DNA of 61,410 bases, taken from contig JAQSWQ010000014.1 of assembly GCA_029266525.1 (NCBI GenBank), positions 1-61,410 on the forward strand, written 5' to 3'. Both the position numbers and the translations under genes were made by a program. Of the stretch, positions 44,527-53,696 are shown in pieces (position 1 is the first letter of the stretch; each line of letters opens with the position of its first letter). The notes under the pieces are model-generated. The model was not told where the DNA came from, ran no database searches, and saw only the letters and a program-made list of their open reading frames with translations. This DNA is from Microvirga sp. (GTDB taxonomy: Bacteria; Pseudomonadota; Alphaproteobacteria; Rhizobiales; Beijerinckiaceae).

Positions 44527-45273
44527 ATGCTCGTCGCGGAAAGCATCAGCAAGCGCTTCGGCGGCCTCACCGCCCTCAACGATGTCTCGCTGAACGTGAA
44601 GCCCGGATCCATCACAGGCCTCATCGGCCCGAACGGGGCCGGAAAGACGACACTCTTCGCCATCATCGCCGGATTCCTTCGGCCGACCGCAGGCCGCGTC
44701 CTCTTCGAGGATCGGGATGTCACAACCGAACCGCCGCACCGCCGCGCGCAGCTCGGCATCGCACGCACCTTCCAGATCGTGCAGCCCTTCGCCGGGCTGA
44801 CGGTCGTCGAGAACATCGCCGTCGGCGCCTACCTGCGCCACCCCCGGCGCGCTGACGCGCTCGCCCGCGCGACCAAGGTCGCCCGCCGCGTTGGACTTGG
44901 GGCGGAGCTGGAGAAACCGGCCGCAAGTCTCACCATTGCCGGCCGCAAGCGCCTCGAGCTCGCGCGTGCGCTTGCCACCGAACCGAAGCTCCTCCTCCTC
45001 GACGAGGTCCTCGCCGGGTTGAACCCCTCCGAGATCCGCGACATGGCTCCTGTCGTCCGATCCATCCGCGACGAAGGCGTGACCATCTTGATGACCGAGC
45101 ACGTCATGCAGGCGGTGATGAGCCTGTGCGAAAGCGTGTATGTGCTCTCGGAAGGTCGACTCATCGCGCAGGGCGCGCCGCAGGCCGTGTGCGAGGACCG
45201 GCAGGTCGTGGAAGCCTATCTCGGCCGGGGCGCCGCGGCACGGTTCCGGCCGGCGGGAGCAGCACTTGCTTGA
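44527..45273 (+). CDS. livG: ABC transporter ATP-binding protein LivG
   Basis: 248 residues. Walker A is GPNGAGKTT, Q-loop RTFQIVQPFAGLTVVENI, Walker B LLLLDEVLAGLNP, switch MTEHVM. The signature region reads LTIAGRKRLELARAL, the relaxed form common in LivG. It starts 3 bases after the livM stop. First ATPase of the LivG/LivF pair. Confidence 0.94.
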   Translation: MLVAESISKRFGGLTALNDVSLNVKPGSITGLIGPNGAGKTTLFAIIAGFLRPTAGRVLFEDRDVTTEPPHRRAQLGIARTFQIVQPFAGLTVVENIAVGAYLRHPRRADALARATKVARRVGLGAELEKPAASLTIAGRKRLELARALATEPKLLLLDEVLAGLNPSEIRDMAPVVRSIRDEGVTILMTEHVMQAVMSLCESVYVLSEGRLIAQGAPQAVCEDRQVVEAYLGRGAAARFRPAGAALA

Positions 45274-45967
45274 GGTGCGCGAGCTGCTTGCCGGCTATGG
45301 CGGCGCCGAGGTGCTGCGCGGCATCGACATGGAGGTGGGCGCGGGGGAGATCGTGGCCGTGCTCGGCGCGAACGGCGTCGGCAAGACCACGCTCAACCAC
45401 GCCCTCTCGGGCCTACTCGCCCACCGGTCCGGCGAAATCCGCTTCGACGGCAGCCGGATCGACCGGGCCTCGGCGGCCGAGATCGTCAACGCCGGCCTGA
45501 TCCAGGTGCCGGAGGGCCGCAGGATTTTCCCGAACCTGAATGTTCGCGAGAACCTTGAGCTCGGCAGCTATCGCCGCGGGCGCGAACGGCGCGCCGCGAA
45601 CATCGAACGAGTCTACGCTGTGTTCCCGCGTCTGGAGGAGCGCGCCAGGCAGACCGCAGCGACGCTGTCCGGCGGCGAGCAGCAGATGCTCGCGATCGGT
45701 CGCGGGCTCATGGCCGAGCCTCGCCTTCTCATCCTGGACGAGCCGTCCCTCGGCCTCTCGCCGCTCTTCGTCGAGGAGATGTTCGGGCTCGTCCGCCGCC
45801 TCCACGCCGAGGGTCTTGCGATCCTTCTCGTCGAGCAGAATGTGGTGCAGTCGCTCGATCTGGCCTCGCGAGCCTACATCCTTGAGAATGGCGTCTTCGC
45901 GCTCTCCGGCGCTGCCGCGGAGCTGCGCGAGGACCCCGCGCTGAAGCAAGCCTATCTTGGCATGTGA
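45266..45967 (+). CDS. livF: ABC transporter ATP-binding protein LivF
   Basis: 233 residues read from a TTG at 45266 that overlaps the livG stop by 8 bases. This start gives the usual opening LLEVRELLAGYGGAEVLRGI. Walker A GANGVGKTT, LSGGEQQMLAIGRGLMAEP and ILDEPSLGLSP are clear. The GTG at 45275 would cut off the first strand. Second ATPase of the pair. Confidence 0.93.
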   Translation: MLEVRELLAGYGGAEVLRGIDMEVGAGEIVAVLGANGVGKTTLNHALSGLLAHRSGEIRFDGSRIDRASAAEIVNAGLIQVPEGRRIFPNLNVRENLELGSYRRGRERRAANIERVYAVFPRLEERARQTAATLSGGEQQMLAIGRGLMAEPRLLILDEPSLGLSPLFVEEMFGLVRRLHAEGLAILLVEQNVVQSLDLASRAYILENGVFALSGAAAELREDPALKQAYLGM

Positions 45968-45974
45968 GGTGGAT

Positions 45975-46844
45975 GTGAGCCTGAAGGAACGGCTGTCCCG
46001 GGCTCCGGTCGTGGTCGCGCCCGGCGTCTACGATGCGCTCACTGCTGCCCTCGCGACAGAAGCCGGCTTCGAGGCGCTCTACGTCTCGGGCGCCGCCATC
46101 GCCTACACCCGGCTCGGCCGGCCCGACATCGGCCTCGTCTCCATGAGCGAGGTAGCGCAAACCATTGCCCTGATCCGCGACCGCACGGCGCTTCCCCTCA
46201 TCGTCGATGCCGACACCGGCTACGGCAACGCACTGAACGTCCAGCGCACGGTCCGCCTTTTCGAGCGGGCGGGCGCGACCGCGATCCAGCTCGAGGACCA
46301 GACCTTCCCGAAGCGCTGCGGGCATCTGCGCGACAAGAGCCTCATCCCTGCCGCGGAAATGGCCGGCAAGATCAAGGCGGCCGTCGATGCACGGGCGAGT
46401 AACGACACCCTGATCGTCGCGCGTACGGACGCGGTCGCGGCCGAGAGCTTTGAGGCCGCGGTCGCCCGCGCGCGGCTCTACGCGGAGGCCGGCGCCGATT
46501 TGCTCTTCGTGGAGGCGCCGCGATCGCAGCGCCAGCTGGCTGCCGTGGCCGCGTCGCTTGCCACCCTCCGGCCGCTCGTCGCCAACATGGTCGAAGGCGG
46601 CGATACGCCGCTTGCCTCCGCCGGACAGCTTGCCGAACTCGGCTTCCGCCTCGTGATCTTCCCCGGCGGCATCGTGCGCGCGCTCGCCAGGACCGCACGG
46701 GACTACTACGGCTCGCTGTTCCGCCACGGCACCAACGAGCCCTTTCGCGACCGCATGTACGATTTCGCCGCGCTGAACGAGCTCATCGGCACGCCCGAGA
46801 TGCTGGCCCTCGGCAAGCGATACGAGGGCAAGGAGACGCCGTGA
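45975..46844 (+). CDS. Isocitrate lyase/PEP mutase family lyase
   Basis: 289 residues of the PEP-mutase/isocitrate lyase superfamily. Metal-binding VDADTGYG (D78, D80), the QLEDQTFPKRCGH loop with catalytic-type C115, and VARTDA are visible. KRCGH is the form found in 2-methylisocitrate lyase and in dimethylmalate lyase; PEP mutase and oxaloacetate decarboxylases lack this cysteine. It should split a 2-hydroxy diacid, giving pyruvate or a similar keto acid. The GTG at 45975 gives a normal start; a TTG at 45957 adds six residues. It is 7 bases after livF. Confidence 0.9.
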   Translation: MSLKERLSRAPVVVAPGVYDALTAALATEAGFEALYVSGAAIAYTRLGRPDIGLVSMSEVAQTIALIRDRTALPLIVDADTGYGNALNVQRTVRLFERAGATAIQLEDQTFPKRCGHLRDKSLIPAAEMAGKIKAAVDARASNDTLIVARTDAVAAESFEAAVARARLYAEAGADLLFVEAPRSQRQLAAVAASLATLRPLVANMVEGGDTPLASAGQLAELGFRLVIFPGGIVRALARTARDYYGSLFRHGTNEPFRDRMYDFAALNELIGTPEMLALGKRYEGKETP

Positions 46845-48478
46845 ATCCCGACCCCGTCACTCTCGCGATCCTGAAGAGCCGCCTCGAGCAGATCGCAGAC
46901 GAGATGGACGCGACGCTTTACCGCTCGGCCTTCAACCCGATCATCGCTGAGGCCCGCGACGCCTGCCACGGGCTCTACCATGCCAGGACCGGCGACACGC
47001 TGGTTCAGGGCACCAAGGGACTGCCCATCTTCGTCGGCGCTATGGCCTTCGCGGTGAAGTCCGTGATCGACAAGGTGGCGCGCGACGGCAGTCTCGAAGC
47101 CGGCGACACCTTCCTGTTCAACGACCCCTACGACGGCGGCACCCATCTCAACGATTTCCGCCTCGTGCGCCCGATCTTCCGACGCGGAGACCTGTTCTGC
47201 TGGGCCGCCTCGGTCGGGCACTGGCTCGACATCGGCGGCAACGTGCCGGGAGGCTACAACCCCAAAGCGACGGAGAGCTTTCAGGAAGGCGTGCGCTTTC
47301 CGCCGGTGAAGCTCTTCTCGGCCGGGCGCCTGAACCAGGACATCGTCGATCTTCTCGCCGCGAACTCGCGCGTGCCGAGCTCGAATTGGGGCGACCTCAA
47401 CGGACAGCTCAATGCGCTCGATCTCGGCGAGCGGCGCTTCAACGCGCTTCTCGAGGAATATGGCGACCGGACCGTTGCCGACGCGTTCGACGCGCTTTCC
47501 GGTCGCGCCGAGGCCTTGATGCGCGCCGCAATCCGCGCCCTGCCGGACGGGCTCTACAGCTTCGAGGATTTCCTCGACAACGACGGCATCATCGACGAGG
47601 CGATCACCATCGCCCTCGATCTGACCGTCGCGGGCGATGCCATGAGCCTCGACTTCTCGCGCTCGTCGCCGCCCTGCCAAGGACCGCTCAACATTTCCTA
47701 CGCCACTTCGGTCGCTGCCTGCTACGTCGCGCTGAAGCATATCTTCCCCGAGGTGCCGGCGAATGCCGGTTGTCTTCGCCCGATCACCTTTATCATCCCC
47801 GACGCAACGCTCCTCGGCGCCAAGGCGCCGCGGCCGGTTGCGGGCTACACCGAGACCATCCTGCGGCTCATCGGCATCGTCTTCGGCGCAATCGCCAAGG
47901 CAGATCCGGCTCGCGCGACTGCGGCTCCGTTCGGCACGATCAACGCGCTCTCGATGTCCGGCCACCGGGCCGACGGATCGCGGTGGGTGATGTTCTCGTT
48001 CTTCGGCGGCGGGCTCGGCGGCAATCCCGCGAGCGACGGGCTCAACCACGCCAACAACCCGATCTCGACCGCGACCATCCCGCCGGCCGAGATCCTCGAG
48101 GCGGCCTACCCGGTCCTATTCACGCAATGGGCGCTCCGGCCCGATTCCGCGGGCGCTGGCCGCCATCGCGGCGGACTCGGCGCGATCTACGAGATCGAAG
48201 CCCAGACCGACGCGCAAGTGGCACTGCTTGGCGAGCGGGGAAAGTATCCGCCCTTGGGCGTAGCCGGTGGGGAGCCGGGCGCGCTGAACCGCTTTTCCTG
48301 GGGCGGGGACGGCACCGGCAACACCCCTCCACTGGTCTCCAAGGTCACGGACGTGTGGCTCCGGGCCGGCGAGCGCGTGCGGCTCGAGACGCCTGGCGGC
48401 GGCGGATGGGGCGATCCGCGCGAGCGCGACCCCGCGCGGGCCGACCGCGATCGCCGGCTCGGCTACGTGACGGCATGA
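46841..48478 (+). CDS. hyuB: Hydantoinase B/oxoprolinase family protein
   Basis: 545 residues from a GTG overlapping the previous stop. The N-terminal DPVTLAILKSRLEQIADEMDATLYRSAFNPIIAEARD and NDPYDGGTHLNDF segments, and the C-terminal TPGGGGWGDPRERD, are hallmarks of HyuB, N-methylhydantoinase beta and 5-oxoprolinase C-terminal parts. With HyuA it hydrolyses an amide ring (hydantoin, oxoproline, lactam, cyclic imide) using ATP, or carboxylates ketones in the related acetone carboxylases. Confidence 0.93.
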   Translation: MNPDPVTLAILKSRLEQIADEMDATLYRSAFNPIIAEARDACHGLYHARTGDTLVQGTKGLPIFVGAMAFAVKSVIDKVARDGSLEAGDTFLFNDPYDGGTHLNDFRLVRPIFRRGDLFCWAASVGHWLDIGGNVPGGYNPKATESFQEGVRFPPVKLFSAGRLNQDIVDLLAANSRVPSSNWGDLNGQLNALDLGERRFNALLEEYGDRTVADAFDALSGRAEALMRAAIRALPDGLYSFEDFLDNDGIIDEAITIALDLTVAGDAMSLDFSRSSPPCQGPLNISYATSVAACYVALKHIFPEVPANAGCLRPITFIIPDATLLGAKAPRPVAGYTETILRLIGIVFGAIAKADPARATAAPFGTINALSMSGHRADGSRWVMFSFFGGGLGGNPASDGLNHANNPISTATIPPAEILEAAYPVLFTQWALRPDSAGAGRHRGGLGAIYEIEAQTDAQVALLGERGKYPPLGVAGGEPGALNRFSWGGDGTGNTPPLVSKVTDVWLRAGERVRLETPGGGGWGDPRERDPARADRDRRLGYVTA

Positions 48479-50535
48479 CCCGAGCGGGCCCGGTCGTCGG
48501 CGTCGACGTCGGCGGCACCTTCACCGATCTGTTCCTGTTCGACGCGCGCGCGAGCCGCTTCGCAACCGCCAAAGTTCCCTCGCAGCGCGGCCATGAGGCG
48601 GCGGGGTTCGCCAACGGCTTGCGCCGGCTTGGCGCGATCGAGGACTTCTCCTCGATCGTCCATGGCACGACGGTTGGAACCAACGCCCTTCTCGAGCGCA
48701 AGGGCGCTCGCGCCGGGCTGATCACCACGCGCGGCTTCCGCGACGTGCTCGAGATGCGCCGGCGCGACCGCCGCCATACGTGGGGTTTATGGGGGGATTT
48801 CGCGCCGGTGATCGAGCGCGACATGCGCGTCGAGGTCGGCGAGCGCACCTTGGCGAGCGGTGCGATCCGTGGGGCCATCGATCCGGAGGAGGTCCGAGCC
48901 GCCGCCCGCTTGCTTCTCGGAAACGGAGCGGAAGCGCTCGCGATCGTGTTCATCAACGCCTATGCCAACCCCGCGAACGAGCTTGCGGCGCTCGCCGCAG
49001 CGCGCGAGGTCTGGCCCAACGAGAACCTCGCCGCCTCGTCGCAGATCCTGCCCGAGATCCGCGAGTTCGAGCGCAGCTCGACCGCGGCCCTCAATGCCTA
49101 TTTGCAGCCGGTGGTCGGCGGCTATCTGGCGAAGCTCGAAGGCGCGCTTGCGGCCGAACGCTTCGCCGGCAGCTTCCACGTCGTGCAGTCGAACGGCGGC
49201 GTGATGTCGACCGCGACCGCGCGGCGCTTCCCGGTGCGAACGGCACTGTCCGGCCCCGCAGCAGGCGTCATCGCGGCCGCCGCGATCGCGCGCGCGGCCG
49301 GTTTCCCGAACGTCGTCACCGCCGACCTCGGTGGTACCTCCTTCGACGTCTCGCTCGTCGTCGAAGGCGAGACTTCGCTGGCGGCCCAGACCACGATCGA
49401 TTTCGGCCTCGTCATCCGCACGCCTCTGATCGAGATCACGACTATCGGGGCCGGCGGCGGCTCGATCGCCCATGTCGATGCGGGCGGCCTGCTCCAGGTC
49501 GGACCGGAAAGCGCCGGCTCGAGCCCAGGGCCGGCCTGCTACGGCCAGGGTAGCGATCGTCCGACGCTGACCGATGCCAACCTTGTCCTCGGCCGCATCA
49601 ACGCTGCGCGCCCGATCGGCGAGAAGCTTGCACAGCTCGATGTCGAGGCGGCAAAGCGCGCGATCGGCGTCCATGTCGGCAGGCCGCTCGGGCTCGGCCC
49701 GGAGGCTGCCGCGGAGGCGATCGTGCGCGTCGCGAATGCCAAGATGGCGGGTGCGATCCGCCTCGTCTCGATCGAGCGCGGGCACAACCCGGCCCGCTTC
49801 GCCGCGGTGCCGTTCGGCGGCGGCGGTCCGTTGCACGCCGGCGCGCTGATCAAGGATGTTGGGCTGAAAGCGGCGATCGTGCCGCGCTATCCGGGAGTCA
49901 CGTCGGCACTCGGCTGCGTCATCGCCGACATCCGGCACGACCAGGTGCAGACCTTGAATCTCACGCTCCATGGGCTGGACGCGCCGGCGCTCGCGGCGCG
50001 AATGGCCGTGGAAGCCAAAAGCGCCTTGGCCGTCGTCGAGGCAGCGGGCCTGCCGATCGAGCGTATCGACACGGTGTTCGAGCTCGACATGCACTATGTC
50101 GGTCAGACCCACACCGTCTCGGTGCCTCTGCGGACGGAACTGCGGGACGGCGCGGTCGCGCTCACGGACGAGATGGTGCGCTCCGCTTTCGAGCGTGCCT
50201 ACCAGGCCTCGTTCAGCCGCCTCCTCCCCGGCATTCCCGCCAAGATCGTGAACCTGCGCACCGCTGCGATCGGCAGACGGCCCCATTTCGATCTGGCGGC
50301 GCTGGCGGGGGAGGCCGAGGGTATGGTGGAGAATGCGAGGCGCGGCACCCGGCCGGTGTGGCTGGACGGCGTCTGGCGCGACGCCGCCATCTACGATCGG
50401 CTCGCGTTGCCGGTCGGCACGACGATTGTCGGGCCCGCGGTGCTCGAGCAGCCGGACGCGACGACGCTTATCGATCCCGAGCTCGTCGGCCGGGTCGACC
50501 GCCTTGGTAACGTGGTCGTGGAGCTGGCCGCATGA
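48475..50535 (+). CDS. hyuA: Hydantoinase A/oxoprolinase family protein
   Basis: 686 residues; ATG overlaps the hyuB stop by 4 bases. The ATP-binding opening GVDVGGTFTD, the VHGTTVGTNALLERKGARAGLITTRGFRDVLEMRRRDR block, and TADLGGTSFDVSLV with TIGAGGGSIAHVD are the family signatures. It is the ATP-using subunit of the ring-opening amidohydrolase. It stays as a separate polypeptide, as in bacterial hydantoinases, not as in fused eukaryotic oxoprolinase. Confidence 0.94.
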   Translation: MTRAGPVVGVDVGGTFTDLFLFDARASRFATAKVPSQRGHEAAGFANGLRRLGAIEDFSSIVHGTTVGTNALLERKGARAGLITTRGFRDVLEMRRRDRRHTWGLWGDFAPVIERDMRVEVGERTLASGAIRGAIDPEEVRAAARLLLGNGAEALAIVFINAYANPANELAALAAAREVWPNENLAASSQILPEIREFERSSTAALNAYLQPVVGGYLAKLEGALAAERFAGSFHVVQSNGGVMSTATARRFPVRTALSGPAAGVIAAAAIARAAGFPNVVTADLGGTSFDVSLVVEGETSLAAQTTIDFGLVIRTPLIEITTIGAGGGSIAHVDAGGLLQVGPESAGSSPGPACYGQGSDRPTLTDANLVLGRINAARPIGEKLAQLDVEAAKRAIGVHVGRPLGLGPEAAAEAIVRVANAKMAGAIRLVSIERGHNPARFAAVPFGGGGPLHAGALIKDVGLKAAIVPRYPGVTSALGCVIADIRHDQVQTLNLTLHGLDAPALAARMAVEAKSALAVVEAAGLPIERIDTVFELDMHYVGQTHTVSVPLRTELRDGAVALTDEMVRSAFERAYQASFSRLLPGIPAKIVNLRTAAIGRRPHFDLAALAGEAEGMVENARRGTRPVWLDGVWRDAAIYDRLALPVGTTIVGPAVLEQPDATTLIDPELVGRVDRLGNVVVELAA

Positions 50536-51131
50536 CCCCAATGGCCGAGACCGCCCTCCTCCTCGTCGATTTGCAGAACGACTTCATCCATCCCGAGGGC
50601 GCCTATGGCCGCGCCGGCCAAAGCGCGCCGGAGATCGCGGCCCTGCCCGCCCGGCTGAAGCCGCTCGCGGAACTCATGCGGGCCAAGGGCGGCTGGATCG
50701 TGGCGACCCAGTTCACGCTCGTGCCTGCGAAGAACCAGATCCTGATCTCCCCGCACCTGCAAAAGCTGCGTCCCTTCCTCGAGAGGCGCGATTTCGAGCC
50801 GGGCTCCTGGGGTCACCGGCTGGTCGACGAGCTTCAGCCGGCGGACCTCTCGGTCGAGAAGATCGCCTATTCGGCCTTCTACATGACCCGCCTCGAATGG
50901 ATCCTGCGCAAATGCGACATCCGTCAGCTGATCGTCGGCGGCATCGTGACGAATGGGGGCGTCGCCTCGACGCTGCGCGACGCACATGTGCGGGACTTCG
51001 AGGCGATGGTGCTCGAGGACGGCTGCGCCGCCTTTTCGCCGGAGGTCCACCGGGTTGCGATCGAGGCGCTCCGCCCCGTCTGCCGCGTCGCGACGGTCGC
51101 CGAAGCGATGGAAGAGATCGGTCGCGCATGA
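50532..51131 (+). CDS. Isochorismatase-fold protein lacking the catalytic cysteine
   Basis: 199 residues with the cysteine-hydrolase (isochorismatase-like) fold. The catalytic aspartate (D13, LLVDLQNDF) and lysine (K110, VEKIAYSAF) are present. At the cysteine position, TNVCVEST in active members, it reads TNGGVAST, with glycine at 143 (codon GGC where TGC is expected). The only nearby cysteine is C165 in LEDGCAAF. It may be a non-catalytic partner or an enzyme with a changed mechanism. Its ATG overlaps the hyuA stop, so it is firmly part of the operon. Confidence 0.88.
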   Translation: MTPMAETALLLVDLQNDFIHPEGAYGRAGQSAPEIAALPARLKPLAELMRAKGGWIVATQFTLVPAKNQILISPHLQKLRPFLERRDFEPGSWGHRLVDELQPADLSVEKIAYSAFYMTRLEWILRKCDIRQLIVGGIVTNGGVASTLRDAHVRDFEAMVLEDGCAAFSPEVHRVAIEALRPVCRVATVAEAMEEIGRA

Positions 51132-52534
51132 GCGTGCGCTCGGCCGCGGGCGCCGCCTTCGGGGCGGAGGCGCCGATCGTGATCGTCGGCGCGGGCGCGG
51201 CCGGGCTCGTAGCGGCGCTCGCGGCGCGCGCGGGAGGCGCCGAAGTCCTCGTGATCGAGCGCGATGCCATACCGCGCGGCTCGACCGCGCTTTCGGCCGG
51301 GCTCATCCCGGCGGCGGGCACGCGCTGGCAACGGGAGAGCGGGATCGAGGATAACCCGCAGCTCTTCGCTGCCGACATCATGATGAAGGCCGGCGGCGCG
51401 CCCGACCCGCGACTGGTGGAAGCGGTGGCGCGCGTCGCAGGACCGACGCTCGAATGTCTCGCCGATGCGCACCGCCTGCCCTTCTCGCTTGTGGAGAATT
51501 TCTGCTACCCGGGGCACTCGCGGCTGCGCATGCACGGCTTGCCCAGCCGCTCCGGCGCCGAGCTGATGGACCGCCTGCGGGAAGCCGCAAGTGCCGCCGG
51601 GGTGGAGATCCTGTGCGACGCGGAGGTGACCGATCTTTTCGCCGCGTCCGACGGGCGGGTCGCAGGGCTGGCGCTAGTGCGGCCGGACGGGAGCGAGGAG
51701 CGCATCGCCTGTCGGGCGATGACCCTCGCCTGCAGCGGCTATGGAGGCAACAAGGCCTTGGTTGCCTGCCACATCCCCGAAATGGCGGAGGCGCTCTATT
51801 TCGGACATCTCGGCAACCAGGGCGACGCGCTCGTCTGGGGCGAGGCGCTCGGAGCAGCGGTGCGTGACCTCTCCGGCCACCAGGGGCACGGCTCGGTCGC
51901 GTACCCGCACGGCATCCTGATCACCTGGGCGACCGTCACCGAGGGCGGAGTCCAGGTGAACCTGAAGGGCCGGCGCTTTTCCGACGAGACGCAAGGCTAT
52001 TCCGAGCAGGCGGCGCAGGTGCTCGCTCAGCCCGAGGGGCTTGCCTGGACGGTGTTCGACGAACGCATCGCCGCGGTCGCGCGCCAGTTCGAGGATTTCC
52101 GCAAAGCCGAGGCGGCGGGCGTAATCATCACGGCCGCCGGCTTGGCGGAACTCGCCGGACTGGCGAAGCTTCCGGTCGACAGTTTCGTCGCGACTATGGA
52201 AGAGGTCCAGCGTCTGAAGCGCGAGGGCGGAACCGACGCGTTCGGCCGCTGCTTTGCGGGAACGCCGGAGCTGAGGCCGCCCTTCCATTCCGCGCGGGTG
52301 ACGGGGGCGCTCTTCCATAGCCAGGGCGGCCTCGTCGTGGACGGCGCCGGGCGCGTGTTGCGCCCGGACGGCAGCGCATTCCCGAACCTCTTCGCGGCAG
52401 GAGGCGCCGCGTGCGGCGTCTCCGGCCCGACCGCGGCGGGCTATCTTTCCGGCAACGGCCTCCTCACCGCGGTCGCTCTGGGGCGCCTCGCCGGCGAAGC
52501 CGCAGCGGCGCTCGTCACTTCTTTTCGAGCATGA
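51128..52534 (+). CDS. FAD-dependent oxidoreductase, fumarate reductase/ketosteroid dehydrogenase-like
   Basis: 468 residues; ATG overlaps the preceding stop. The dinucleotide fold is IVIVGAGAAGLVAALAARAGGAEVLVIERD (about 17-46), and the C-terminal FAD contact is NLFAAGGAACGVSGPTAAGYLSGNGLLTAVALGRLAGE. Relatives include tricarballylate dehydrogenase, 3-ketosteroid dehydrogenases and soluble fumarate reductases, all acting on C-C single or double bonds next to a carbonyl. It probably desaturates or reduces a diacid intermediate of this cluster. It closes the operon. Confidence 0.9.
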   Translation: MSVRSAAGAAFGAEAPIVIVGAGAAGLVAALAARAGGAEVLVIERDAIPRGSTALSAGLIPAAGTRWQRESGIEDNPQLFAADIMMKAGGAPDPRLVEAVARVAGPTLECLADAHRLPFSLVENFCYPGHSRLRMHGLPSRSGAELMDRLREAASAAGVEILCDAEVTDLFAASDGRVAGLALVRPDGSEERIACRAMTLACSGYGGNKALVACHIPEMAEALYFGHLGNQGDALVWGEALGAAVRDLSGHQGHGSVAYPHGILITWATVTEGGVQVNLKGRRFSDETQGYSEQAAQVLAQPEGLAWTVFDERIAAVARQFEDFRKAEAAGVIITAAGLAELAGLAKLPVDSFVATMEEVQRLKREGGTDAFGRCFAGTPELRPPFHSARVTGALFHSQGGLVVDGAGRVLRPDGSAFPNLFAAGGAACGVSGPTAAGYLSGNGLLTAVALGRLAGEAAAALVTSFRA

Positions 52535-52730
52535 GGTGGCCCTGCTTCTGGATCAGCGCTTTCGCCTTCTCGGCGATCATCTGCAGGAACCACGGGAGCA
52601 CGATTTCGAGGCGAACCGAATCCTCCAGCACCTCGAGATCGCCGCTCGCGCTCTGACCGAACATCGACAGGCTGAACGCCGCCTTGCTGTCCTGCCAGCT
52701 CATACGGGAGCGAACGATCAGGCCCGGCAA
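52515..52730 (-). CDS. Polyhydroxyalkanoic acid system family protein, N-terminally shortened
   Basis: 71 residues from a TTG. RSRMSWQDSKAAFSLSMFGQSASGDLEVLEDSVRLEIVLPWFLQMIAEK matches the small PHA granule-region family (PHA_gran_rgn), which is usually 90-100 residues. The usual first about 20 residues (IPHRLG-type) are absent. Upstream in frame, codons for LVRLELAAARDR continue the homology but are preceded by TGA. The gene is thus truncated or frameshifted at the 5' end. It overlaps the end of the FAD gene, on the other strand, by 20 bases. Confidence 0.7.
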   Translation of the reverse strand: MPGLIVRSRMSWQDSKAAFSLSMFGQSASGDLEVLEDSVRLEIVLPWFLQMIAEKAKALIQKQGHLMLEKK

Positions 52731-52886
52731 ACGATCCCTTGCGGCGGCGAGCTCCAGCCTAACCAGGGTTCATGATGCGGAACCCTTGCTTCGTCCCATC
52801 AGGCGATTGCGCCAAGACATCGGCGGAGGCGAGCAGGCCTGGCGCACTCCATGCGACGGCCGCCCGCTTGTCGGGATCCTGCACGA

Positions 52887-53510
52887 TCACTCCGTCGGCC
52901 TCACGCTTGGCAGCTTCCAGCCCCGGTAGAGCGCCATGATCCGCAGGAACACGCAAAGCGCCGCACCCGCTAAGGCGACGAAAGTCGATGGCAGGGAGAG
53001 GTAGGAGCCGGCCACCACGACGAGCGCGCCCGCAAGCGCAGCGACAGCGTAGATATCGGAGCGCAAGACGACCGGGGTCTGTGCCGCAAGGATGTCGCGA
53101 ACCATGCCGCCTCCAATCCCGCTGATCATCCCGAGGACTGCCGCCATTGGCCAGTTCACCCCGTAGTCAAGCGCCTTCTGGGCGCCTGCCACTGCAAAGA
53201 TGCCAAGACCGACGGCGTCGAAGAAAAGGACGGGCTGCTGCAATCGGGCGAGCCGCTCGTGGCACCAGAACGTAAGCAGCCCAGCTGTCGCCGCGAGCGC
53301 GAGATAGTACCAGCTCGCAATCGACGCAGGCGGAACCGCGCCGATCAAGAGGTCGCGCAGGATGCCGCCAAATACCGCCGTCACGAAAGCGAGAACAACG
53401 ACTCCAAACAGGTCCATTCCCTGTCTGATTCCAAGCATCGCCCCGCTGATCGCGAACACGAAGGTCCCGATGAGGTCGAGAGCGCGGACGAGGAGGTTCG
53501 CGGTTTCCAT
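52887..53510 (-). CDS. TRIC/UPF0126 family membrane channel protein
   Basis: 207 residues with seven hydrophobic segments in two similar halves. Each half carries the glycine-rich family motif, AVFGGILRDLLIG and GIGGGMVRDILA, as in the prokaryotic trimeric intracellular cation (TRIC) channels. ALDLIGTFVFAISGAMLG is the first helix. It probably passes monovalent cations. The ATG at 53510 is chosen; the longer open frame upstream crosses the tRNA remnant and is not coding. Confidence 0.92.
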   Translation of the reverse strand: METANLLVRALDLIGTFVFAISGAMLGIRQGMDLFGVVVLAFVTAVFGGILRDLLIGAVPPASIASWYYLALAATAGLLTFWCHERLARLQQPVLFFDAVGLGIFAVAGAQKALDYGVNWPMAAVLGMISGIGGGMVRDILAAQTPVVLRSDIYAVAALAGALVVVAGSYLSLPSTFVALAGAALCVFLRIMALYRGWKLPSVRPTE

Positions 53511-53696
53511 GTCGATCACGGGCTTCGGCCTGTTTCTCGGTCGCCTCGTGGGGTCATCTGAAACCGCCAAGGCCGGATCCGGCTGGAAAGGGCCGGCCAT
53601 TGAGCGGTTTGATGGACGGTGATGCGACTGGCACGACCGGATTTGACCTCGGTGATCCGCGCAGCAGCCCAGAACGGTCGGTTTTCGGAAAGTGCT

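Noticed and set aside
43465-45102. 545-codon minus-strand frame
   Set aside because: Antisense of livM and livG, rich in Asp/Glu/Arg/Gly and without domains.
52759-52956. 65-codon minus-strand frame between the PHA gene and the TRIC gene
   Set aside because: The end (DPDKRAAVAWSAPGLLASADVLAQ) reads like protein, but it overlaps TRIC, lacks a ribosome site and matches no family I know; possibly a gene fragment.
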